This document shows, in pieces, positions 45,602-55,200 of a DNA stretch of 64,000 nucleotides. The first letter of the stretch is position 1. Every line of letters begins with the position of its first letter. This DNA is from Mesodorylaimus sp. YZB2_4 (taxonomy: Eukaryota > Nematoda > Enoplea > Dorylaimida > Dorylaimidae). The notes under the pieces were generated by a model, which saw nothing but the letters and a program-made list of their open reading frames with translations, searched no databases and was not told where the DNA came from. The DNA is taken from assembly GCA_030248295.1 (NCBI GenBank), contig JASANH010000455.1, forward strand, positions 124,001 to 188,000, in the 5' to 3' direction. The position numbers and the translations under genes are program-made.

Positions 45602-46110
45602 GAGTGCGATAGCTCATTGTACACTGCCATCAATCTCGATCTCGAAGTACGGCCGTGCGGTCGTGTAAGTGCAAAAAAGTCCCAAGATCGACGTTCAGCT
45701 GGATCATGGGTCGTTACCGCATCTGATATTCCGTGCCGAACTCGTTCAGCTTTCATTTCCTCAACATGGCCATGAGCAAGACCGGAAAGCGCCCGGAATG
45801 GGACAGAAATCAGCCTCTGCCCATCGGAGAAGCCATCGACAGACCTCGGACGTGAGGCAAGTGGGCGGTTTGGATGAGGAGATCTTTGGTCGAATTGTGC
45901 AGCCCAAGCATGTGAGTAGGGGGTTAAAGTCTACAAATAGTGAACTATAGAGCATGCCTCTTTCTATAATTGTGTACGTCCGCTTAATTCTGCTAGTCTT
46001 ATGTCTTTGGCACGTTCCAGGCCAAGATGGACATCGCTCGGGTGACGCAGTGATGCTCACGTATCGTCCAAGGTTCAGCCTGCAAAATCCCAAGATCAAA
46101 ACCACCAGCA
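45602..46110 (+). other. Possible small plus-strand gene, unresolved
   Basis: The ORF at 45669-45950 contains a polar, His/Gln/Arg-rich stretch and GGLDEEIFGRIVQPKH, then a GTGAGT donor at 45914; an acceptor at about 46020 would add AKMDIARVTQ and stop. Splice signals and phase agree, but no known protein was recognised and the start is unclear. The ORF 45954-46136, which begins with a hydrophobic signal-like run, reads across this putative intron and acceptor and is less likely. Confidence 0.3.
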
Positions 46111-46635
46111 TCATTCCCGATCGCTGGCATCCATAATGCGAGTGTGGTTCCCGTGCCGAGCCTGGAAAAAGCTGTGCTTGCGGCGCAACTGTTTGGGCTC
46201 GAAATCGAAAGTTCCGTGCAACCAGTTTTGCCGCTGCAAGAAAATGTGCAGGAACGCCTTTAATGATGCCACAAGCGAAGGGGCTGATGAATATCCGAAC
46301 GATGACGACGGCGATACCATCTGGCGCGAAAACAAAGGCGACAGATCATTCAGCGAGGATTCGAAAAGCGAAGACGACGATGAAGAATCGTTGAGCGAAG
46401 AGACCAGTTTCGATGATGAATCGCTGAGCGAGGGCTCGAGGGGCGACGACGAGTCATTGAGCAGGTGGTGAATCGTCGACCAAGGATTCCGACGTTCAGT
46501 GATCGTGGTGATGAAAAGATGCTCTGGAATGTTTGAGGGGCGTTTCGCTGCTGATGAACCTTGATTCAGAATGACCTGGCTGAATGCAAAGTACAGTAGA
46601 AAAACTAACCTTACATAATTCCTTGCATTGCACAA
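46111..46635 (-). CDS. Ambiguous ORF pair: Ser-rich with signal-like start (minus) or acidic Cys/Lys protein (plus)
   Basis: The minus strand has a 174-codon ORF starting MCNARNYVRLVFLLYFAFSQ, a plausible signal peptide, then Ser-rich repeats of the type LNDSSSxL. The opposite strand at 46136-46471 has a 111-codon ORF with Cys/Lys-rich start (NQFCRCKKMCRN) and a repetitive acidic tail (DDESLSEGSRGDDESLS). Only one is likely to be real; the Ser repeats and the acidic repeats are the same imperfect DNA repeat read on two strands. The minus-strand choice is slightly favoured by the signal peptide and length. No homologue recognised. Confidence 0.35.
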   Translation of the reverse strand: MCNARNYVRLVFLLYFAFSQVILNQGSSAAKRPSNIPEHLFITTITERRNPWSTIHHLLNDSSSPLEPSLSDSSSKLVSSLNDSSSSSSLFESSLNDLSPLFSRQMVSPSSSFGYSSAPSLVASLKAFLHIFLQRQNWLHGTFDFEPKQLRRKHSFFQARHGNHTRIMDASDRE

Positions 46636-47206
46636 TATCTCGCTTAACTTGCAGAGCTCGTCTAATCGTTAATGCATCCCGGAAATCATTCTAGCAAAAT
46701 GTCGCAGGTACACGGGGGTGCATCCCAAAGGACGCGATCCTACAGGACGCGGTAAAAGACGCGCACAGTACTTCGACTTGACCGCGCGGTACCCGCGCAG
46801 GTACCGCGTACTTCGGCTTGAAATTAATTGATAACAAATCACTGATATTTAAGCTGAATGGGAATGCTGTGCGAAACACCTCAAAACTGCGGAAGACAAA
46901 TGCTGCTGCATGACCCGTCTGCTAAAATGCGCAGCGCAGCTACTAAAATAGCCGCTTTAGAGAATAGCAATAAGCATTGCCACGCACAGTAAGCAAGGTA
47001 TTGATTTTTTGGTCGAGCATTCTGGAACCATTTAGCCTGCCGTGTATCAACTTTGTACAAAAAATATTCCTTGACGCTTCAGGCGTTTCCAGACAGAACA
47101 AAATGCAGAGGAAGCCTTTAAAAGCGCAAAAAAATTTATTGTATGCAATGTGTGTATGTTGTCCACAAGCTACGTGAAGGCGTTCAGTCATCCGTCTGCT
47201 ACAACT
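46636..47206. other. Intergenic, upstream of M8 gene B
   Basis: No gene seen. The imperfect repeat ggtacccgcgcaggtaccgcg lies near 46787-46808. Confidence 0.4.
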
Positions 47207-50136
47207 ATGCTCTTATCAGGCTGTATCAGAACAGCCTCTGTGCTATCCTTTCTCATGAGAATTGAAAGTCGGTATCTTTTTCCTTATCAAAGTCAGGACA
47301 TTGAACCTGGTAGCAATCAATATAACGTACGTCGAAGCTTACTTGTTAGATAAAGGAGTTTAGAGACCTGTAAACTTGGTATTTAGACCCGAAATCGAAA
47401 CGATACTTTTTATTTTATTGATAATGATGACAGAGTTTGTTATGACGACCAACAATATCAGATAAAGCCATTTGAACCAATCCGGATACGATGGTTTATA
47501 ACTGATCTGTCAGGGTTCGTGGCATCATTACTTTAAATGATAAGATATTCGTAGTGTCACAGGTTTTAGTTTCTCAGACGATAGTAGAAAAGTGATCCAG
47601 GTAAGAAATATACAGTAATCTTATGTAGCCTATCTAAACTGGGTATCTGCACAATCAGAATGTCTTGAATGAGACGACAGAATTTTTTAAAACTCTGTTT
47701 TTCGTACGGCGATCGAATTACATTATTGGTCTCCCAGAGTAAGCACAACTTTCTGTAACCCAACTTGCGGTGTACTTCGCCAAGCAAGTACAGGATGTCT
47801 TTTCAGCTCTTATCAATGCGATGGAGCTGGTAACTCCTTCTACACTCATGTCAGGCCAATATATGAGGTGAGAATGCTACTTTGACAGTGACTGTGCAAG
47901 GAATTTATAGCTTTAGTGATCAGAAAGCTGTTTTCGTCAGATGTGTGACAAAAAGAGTCTAAACGGGGTACCCGACGCGGACTACATTATTTATATTGGT
48001 CAGCCCCGCTTAGAGAGTGACTGCGAAGGCAACGTTCTTGCATGGGCAGCTCATTGCGGGCTGCCCTCATTCGACAGAAGGTAAGTAATTTAGCATAACT
48101 ACAGTGCTTATAAGTCTGTGCGGGGAATCGCTCTTTTAGGATTCTCATTGGAAAAGTGACTCTGTGCCCGAAGGCCGTGTACACTGACAACTGGAACATT
48201 CACTCGCTAACAAGAACTATTCAACACGAACTATTTCATGCAATGGTAATCTTTTAGATCTGCTAAAAATGCTGACTAAAAAAATGTGATTTCAGGGATT
48301 CTATTACCATGTGTTAGCCGAGTAAGTGGGGCGCTTTTGTCTGACTACAGTATGAAGTATACTTACACGTAAGACACATCACAGAACAGGCACGGCCACC
48401 GTAAAGAGGCACTGGAAAATTAATTCCCATCGTTATATCGAAAAAGCTGTGAATCTTATTGTGTCGCCAAGAGTCAAGGTAGCCGATTCTTTTCATCCAT
48501 TCAGAGTATAAATATGTTGTCTTGCAGGCTTTTGTTCGATATCATTTTAACTGCTCCGACCTGGAGGGAGCTGAGTTGGAGAATGAGGGCGGTGGAGGCA
48601 CAGCTGGTGTGCACTGGGAGTCAAGACTCTTCGGGGTACACTAGCCTTATTCATCATCTTGCAACAAAAGTTCACGTTGCTTCCACTGTTTCAGCCAGAA
48701 ATCGAGACAGGGTACATCAGCCGTCGAGCGCGCCTATCACACTTATCTTTGTCTTATTTTGAAGACTCCAAGTGAGAACCCGCTTATTAACTTGTAACTT
48801 CCTGATGTCATGACAACCTTCAGGCATTACAAAGCCAATTATCGACTAGCCGAGATCCTGACTTACGCCAAAAATTTTGGTTGCGTCTTCGCGAAAGGCA
48901 GTTGCCGTGAATTCTTGGACACCCGTCCGTAAGATGTTTTGCCCATGTTGCTGCCATCCCGCCTACTGTAGGGTTTACTTCAGGCAACAAGTTGGGGCTG
49001 CAAAACCTTTTTGCACTTGGGAGGACTATTTGGAAAAGAAGAGGCGCAGAGCCACTCCTCGTCAATGCAGCGAAGACAGGGTCCTATGGTCGAGATGCGA
49101 CTGGACTGATGTCCCTTATTCAAAATGTGAACTGCAAGATCCAAATAAGCAAGTGAGCTGTCTGTGTGATGGTCGTGATGGACATGAGAGAACACGCTCT
49201 ATTTAGTATTTTTTTGACAAGTGGGCAGTTGTGGATGGCGAGAACATTAGCGGCGCCAATGTGCGCGGTGGTCACGATGCCCGAGATGGATGCCCAGTTT
49301 GGTCAGAGTACTACTTTGCTAATGCTCGCAAAGATAAAATAGGAGACAGCGTGTGCATCAACGAACACAGTCAGCCTCGTAAGTCACTTTGCTAACCCTG
49401 AAATCAGAAATCAGGTAATTTTATTGAACCCACGTAGCTGCTGCCGGAAACTGGGCTGCGGAGATATTTGGCGAAGACTCAAAATGCTTCGATCATGATG
49501 GGAAATTTGAGGTCTACAACTGCTGGCCATTTGGGATCACAACATATGATGCAGAAAGAGAGCAAGGAGCAGGGTGCTACCGGGTTAGTGATATGTGCAC
49601 ATGCATCCTGTGGTCTCTCTTAAATTACACATAGTTTTAGTACACATGCAAAGACGGCCGACTGATGATCCAAGCCAATTACTCGCAGGATGATACAAGT
49701 CGAAAGAATTTGTTTATGCGGGAGTACAAAATTTGTTGGGGAGCTGGTTCCAGTAAGATTCTTTGGTTGCACAAAGGATTGTATAACGGTTTTGCCATTT
49801 TAGACATCCGAATTCAGCGTCACCAGGATGCGGGATCAGGACACAGACGATTTCACAAAGGAGTCATTATTTGTCCTCCATGCCGAGAAATCTGCGAAGT
49901 AACTAATACGCCCCCTTTGGTGAAGCAAGCTATGCGCATTCGTTTTTCAGAACAACCCAAAATATCCAGGCTTTGTTTGTAAAAGGGATATTCAACTGAA
50001 TTCGACTGACTTCGCTGAATTGCCATGCCCCCAGACTGACAGAGCAGACAGACTCCGGCTGACAGGAACTGTAGTGTGGGCTTGCGCTCTTGTCGTCCAT
50101 ATTTTCCTGTTGAGTCTTTTGTACAAGCTGTCGTAG
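47207..50136 (+). CDS. Leishmanolysin-like metalloprotease (M8), copy B, 18 exons, Met-turn methionine lost
   Basis: Predicted 651 residues. Exons 47207-47326, 47387-47514, 47570-47600, 47659-47738, 47807-47867, 47941-48080, 48140-48245, 48296-48321, 48385-48478, 48528-48635, 48695-48771, 48824-48928, 48984-49152, 49207-49378, 49438-49583, 49641-49752, 49804-49898, 49951-50136. Order, phase and most lengths match the other two M8 copies. The N-terminal signal segment is [32 protein letters not shown] and the zinc motif [10 protein letters not shown] follow; the third zinc-ligand motif is GVHWESR. Where the family has a Met-turn, this copy reads PEIETGYIS, with Glu at the methionine position. 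The Cys-rich C-terminal half ends in a hydrophobic anchor, [20 protein letters not shown]. It is an intact gene by all splice tests. Whether the enzyme is active is open, because the zinc ligands remain but the supporting methionine does not. One weak donor (GTTCGT, intron 2). Confidence 0.92.
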
Positions 50137-51139
50137 GTCTTAAAGATAAAATAGTTTCTTAATTGTACATGAGCCATTGACCAACATAAGCCTGATAAAA
50201 GAGGTGGCTGTGATGATGATGAGATCTAAAACTAATAAACCTCAGAGGGAAACGGCAAAATGAGCGTTTTTTGTTGCGTCAATCCCAGCGACAGTTAGCT
50301 GCAGCACATAATTTTTATCTTCCGCTTTTCTGCTCTCTTAATATTGAAAAATGTAAGTACTGCATGCGTTGCCGCGAGAAATGAGCTTGTGCAATAGGCT
50401 GGATGGCCCTACATTGGAGAAGATACATCGGGGACCGTATGCTCGCAAAAACCCTTAAGCAGGCAGTCCTCCTAGTCGTGGGAGGCAGAGACATCAATCC
50501 GAAGGGTTTTTGCCTGGCCTGCAAAATCAGTAAGTGCAGGGACGGTCAGTCAGAGGAGCGTAATCAGTCAGTGGAAGTTGGCGTTGGACAGGCTCGCTGA
50601 GTAGCCGGTTGCAGCAGTCTGAAAACGAGCTTAGGGTTTAGTGAGATGAGGTGAGGCAGCTAAAGAAAGCAGTTTAGAGAAGATCAGTGAGGGGTCATGT
50701 ATAAGTCTTTCCATCATTATGTGACCAGTTTTGTTCAGTTGTAGGACTATAAACCTGCACTTGCACAGTGTCGCATAGGGTGATAACTCGGATACCCGTC
50801 TTCCATGTTCAAGTTGACTCGTGTTCTGGTATAACTGGTTTTAGGTCGTTGGGGGGGGGGGGGTGTGACTGTTACAGTATGCTGCTTCATCGCCTTTTCG
50901 TGCTCTCAATGCCTCTCTACTGACGGTTTTTTACCCATCTTGGTCAGTCCAGGGGAGAATCGATTTTTGGCCCTTTACCCGCGGGCTAGAGGGTATGTTA
51001 ATTGACCCTATCTTGCCCCATCGACTAGGGTTCATCCAGGATGCATGCCGGGCAAGGGCGCGTGTTAGTCGCTACCCCGCGATTTCGGTGGTTACCCCGT
51101 GGGGCAACCACACCCAGCCCGTGCCCCGTGAGAGGACCC
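50137..51139. other. Intergenic; G-tract
   Basis: AATAAA at 50234 may be the polyadenylation signal of M8 copy B. A pure G-tract of about 14 bp lies at 50850-50864. The GC-rich stretch 50980-51139 may be the 3' part of the SINE-like element that follows. No gene seen. Confidence 0.45.
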
Positions 51140-51388
51140 AGATTTAAGAGCCTCCCGCCCCATAAGGCCTCTCCTCGTTTATCGAACCCGGAGGGATGAA
51201 GGGGCCTCTCCTCGTTTATCGAACCCGGAGGGATGAAGGGTGAGTCACCCACCACCAGGCGTGCAAGGTGCAGAGAGAACTTCATCAAGTTCTCAGAAGG
51301 CCAGAGTTAAACTCGCGACCGACCGGCTCCCAACTCTGTCAAGCAAACTGTGACACACGTCTGTCACCGCTACACCACCGAGGCGCCT
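51140..51388 (-). mobile_element. tRNA-derived SINE-like element
   Basis: Read on the minus strand from about 51388, the sequence begins GGCGCCTCGGTGGTGTAGCG, containing an RNA polymerase III A-box (TGGTGTAGCGG). About 50-60 bp on, it has a B-box-like GCGAGTTTAACTCTGG. This is the head of a tRNA-type SINE. The body follows and contains CCGGGTTCGATAAACGAGG. A 37-bp segment is tandemly duplicated (51166-51202 and 51203-51239). The 3' end was not defined and may reach about 50990. Family name not assigned. Confidence 0.6.
51166..51239. repeat. 37-bp tandem duplication
   Basis: Two adjacent copies of the 37-bp unit beginning ggcctctcctcgtttatcga, near-identical, inside the SINE-like element. Confidence 0.9.
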
Positions 51389-52230
51389 TTCTCTACTGAC
51401 CGTGAGTCTGTACATGTAAGGCCAATATCATAAAAATAATATCATAAATCAAATGTAAGGCCAATATCATAATATCATAAAAGGCCTCTTCTCTCCTCGT
51501 AAACCTAGAAATCCTGATCACTAGCCGCCGTATCCACCAATGGGACTAAATGTTTAGTCATCTAACTGTAGTTAGCCTGCTAACTTTGACTGTTAGTTTA
51601 CTAGGCAAATTCTTACTCAAATGTGCAGTTTGGTGGATCCGGCTCCAGAACGCAAAGCCGGCTAGCCAGTTTTCAGTGTGGCTGATTTCTGTGCTTGTTA
51701 GATTAAAATGGCTCTTGTGTTCCGCTGAGCAGCATCCCATGAACGAATTGAACTTTTTGCTTAGGATCGATTTACATTTTGTACAGTATATAGATCAGAT
51801 CCTGTGTCGCTTTGCCGTATATGCGTCCTGAGGTTTTTAGGGGCATCGCCATTTTCAAAAACGCAGTACGGTACAGTACCTGTTGCGCGGTCTCATATGC
51901 TTCAAGGTTCTGAAGACCTCTTTCATAAAAGTGAGCCAGTCTGCCATCCGGTTTAAGAATAAAGATCCAAAAGAGGCAACTAATATTTGAAGTGTCATAC
52001 ATATGTGAGAGCATTTATGCGTCTTCCACTGCTAATACGCTGTTCGCAATTCCATGGACATTGTTCTGTTCTGAAGCTATCCGATCTATACAACTGACGA
52101 TGAGCAGAAGTATTTAGGACCATTCTCGAACAGTGTGCGGAGTCACCCAATCGGCACGAAGCTGTTCTATCCTATCCTACGAACGGTACAGCTCACGTGC
52201 ATGTGAGGCCAATACCATAGCTATCAAATT
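51389..52230. other. Intergenic; short AT-rich direct repeats
   Basis: The string atgtaaggccaatatcata occurs twice (about 51415 and 51453), separated by other atatcataa repeats. No gene recognised. Upstream region of M8 copy C. Confidence 0.45.
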
Positions 52231-55200
52231 ATGTACTTAACAGCCTCCGTGCTTATTTTCTCCATCGGAATTGAAAGCCGCTATATTCTTCCCCACAAAG
52301 ACACAAACCACGAATATGGCTTTCAACCTGAAGTAAGTTTTACTCGTACAGTATGCACAATCTGACAATAGGCGCTAAGTTATTTTTTAATTTTCAGATA
52401 CGAAATAGCGATATTTATTTTGGATTTTCCCGTGAGGATCGTTACACGAAAGTAGCTTGTTACGAAGACCTAGACTATGCGACAAAACCATTTGAGCCTA
52501 TGCGAATACGATGGTTTTTTACGAACATGCCAGGGTAGGTGGTACAGAAGCACTGGTTGTCATACTAAATCTCATATGTTGTAGTGTTTCGGACGAGAGC
52601 AAGAAAGTTATACAGGTATTGTGAGTACGGGTCATATTTGCCGCACTCATTCTTTATTTTTTGTCAGGGTATATTAAATGACACAACAGAATTTTTCAAA
52701 AGTATTTTCTTCGTACGACGATCTAGTTTTATTATTGGTCTTGCAGAGTGAGCCATTCATTACTGCAAGCTTATAGTTGCTGTAAGCCATAAAAACCTTT
52801 CTTTGACATTTCAGAGAGGGGATGTGCGATGGGGCTGGCTTCTTTTTCTATACTCACGTCAGACCAATGTCAGAGGTTTGTTTGTGTGTGCAAACGTATG
52901 ATTTGATGCAAAGGTAGGTGCCAGGCTAAGGTGATAGCCACGAGTATCTTTACTAGGCGTGCGACAAAAACAGTCCCAAAGGAGTGCCCGACGCCGATTA
53001 TATCATTTATATTAGTGCGATGGAAGATTGTGCAAAAAATGTACTGGCTACGGCAAGGGCTTGTGAACTCAAATCTTTCGACAACAGGTAAGCCATCGTG
53101 AGTCAAATTCGCCAGTGCTTCGGCAATGGGCAGGGTACTTGGACGTTGTCACACGATATCAGACATATGGGCTGGCGTCGCGCAAGGGTTCGCAAGACAA
53201 CAGGACGCAAATGCTTTGTGCTTGCACTTCAGTTTTGGCATGGATTGGTATTTGTGACAGTAGGGGTATAGGAGCATCAAGTTGGAAAAGTCACCAACAG
53301 CAAGATGAATTCGTCGAAGTCTTCAGCGGCCATGAGAAGGTTGGCTGCGGCTTCAGATACCAGCAATTCATGGAGCCGTGCTTGAGAAAAGTCATGTTGA
53401 AAGTACGTACAAGCGCTTGACAAATTTTCAGATTAGCGAAAACCTTGCTCGAGTGCCTTCCCTTGCAAGATTAGCTTTTTGATTACGGATGAGACACTGT
53501 CCGTTGAGAAAAAGCCGTTAAGAAATGACAAGTGAATTTAAAGATTTCCTGTGGGCTTGCAAACTGTTTCAAGTGACTAGTACACTACACATATTGGCTC
53601 ATGTGGTCAAAAAAGACAAACTTTTGAGAAATTTTATGAGGTACAGGATAATAACTACGAGAAATGGGTAGCCTATCGCCAGAAATCGCGAAATAATGCT
53701 TTTCACCGTCTACATCGCTGCAGAACTCAGGAGGCTCGCGTGACGGTCATCTTGTCTCAGGTCACGTTATTTCTTTTCAATTAGAAACCGTTTGCCTGCC
53801 AAGTCCAGCGTCTCAATGATCGATACCCTGTGACCACGTTTAAAGTCCGCGTCCAATATCCAGCATCCTTTGTCCCGTCGCCATTTTTCCCTCCCCCTTT
53901 CTCCGCCTCTGCCTCAACGTGTGCTCAGCAATAAATTATTTACAATATGGCAGAGAAGCAAACACTAAAACTGTTTTGGTTATTACTGTAAGTGAATATA
54001 CATACTCGTATTCGGTCATAAGCCTCAGTAAGTGCGAGTACCACCCGCCTGTTCCACTGGTCCTCGCTGCTTTGCTAGGTCTGCTCTGGACAATAATCAT
54101 TTTTCGACAGGCTGCTTGCTGGGAAGTTCACAATATGTGCGAACGCTTTGCGCACTGAGAAATGGAATATTCACTCGCTAAGCAGAACCATTCAACACGA
54201 AATGTTTCACGCAATGGTAAGCAATAGGGTACTATGTACTGTAACTGTGCACGTACAGCATGATACCTGAAAAAGAATGGATTGTTTAGGGTTTCAATCA
54301 TGACGAACTGGCAGAGTAAGTGTGCTGATGCTTTCGAACTTTCACGTTCTTTTAAGGCTGACTGATCATGTGTAGCTGACTTATCTGTGTCATTCCGTAC
54401 TACTAATCGAGCTGCAGCCTTTTAGCTTTTCCATCCAGACCCGCTAGATTTTTATTCTTTTTTACGAAAATGTCCTTAAAAACCTCAAATTGAACAAACA
54501 TTCGGAAGTTCGTGCTGAGCGACTCGTGAGTTGAGAGAATGTCTTCCGTCAAATGTGACATGCTTGGATGGCGTTCTAATTTGTGCCCTTATGCATATGC
54601 ACCCCTCTTGGAGTCTCTGTGACCTCACTGTCCAGCGAGCTTCAGCGGGGGGGGGGGGGATATCTTGTTAGCTCGCTAACTCTCCTATTGTGCCAGCTCT
54701 GGCGCGGCAGTCGTCTGCGTACAGCGCAAACGTGTTTAAGCGCTGAAGTTCTGAGCCACTGTCACTCGAGACCAAAGCAAAAGTCTTGGTCTCGATGGAA
54801 GATGTCACACAGAACTTCCGTTAGAGAAACTGGTGTCTTTATGGTGCCTGGATATTGACAGTTCTGCCAAATACAACCCTCTATTCCTGCAGATTCGAAG
54901 CTGTTATGTGGACGACTGTACTATGATGCTAGTTCCTAGTTCTGAGTCCTGGGCCTAAACCACTTCGACCTGTGAGCACTTCAGGCTCAGGTCCGTCAGC
55001 CCCATGGACGGCCGACACATGTGGCCGCTTCCCGGATTGAGAGTCTATGTATAGGGCTCGGCGTGGGAATGTTCCTGTAGCTTGACCCATTCTCTGGTCA
55101 GCCCTGGTCTATTACAAGGCAAGCCGATGTAGGGTGTCCCTCATGCCTAATAGGCCTGCTCCAGTTTTACTTTTTGCCCCGCTGATTTCGGTCGGCCACC

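Noticed and set aside
45954..46136. 60-codon ORF beginning with a hydrophobic, signal-like run
   Set aside because: The hydrophobic part overlaps a pyrimidine-rich putative intron with a good acceptor at about 46020; kept only as an alternative.
51061..51388. Functional tRNA gene
   Set aside because: The A-box is good but the B-box deviates and no acceptor stem closes at tRNA distance; a tRNA-derived SINE fits better.
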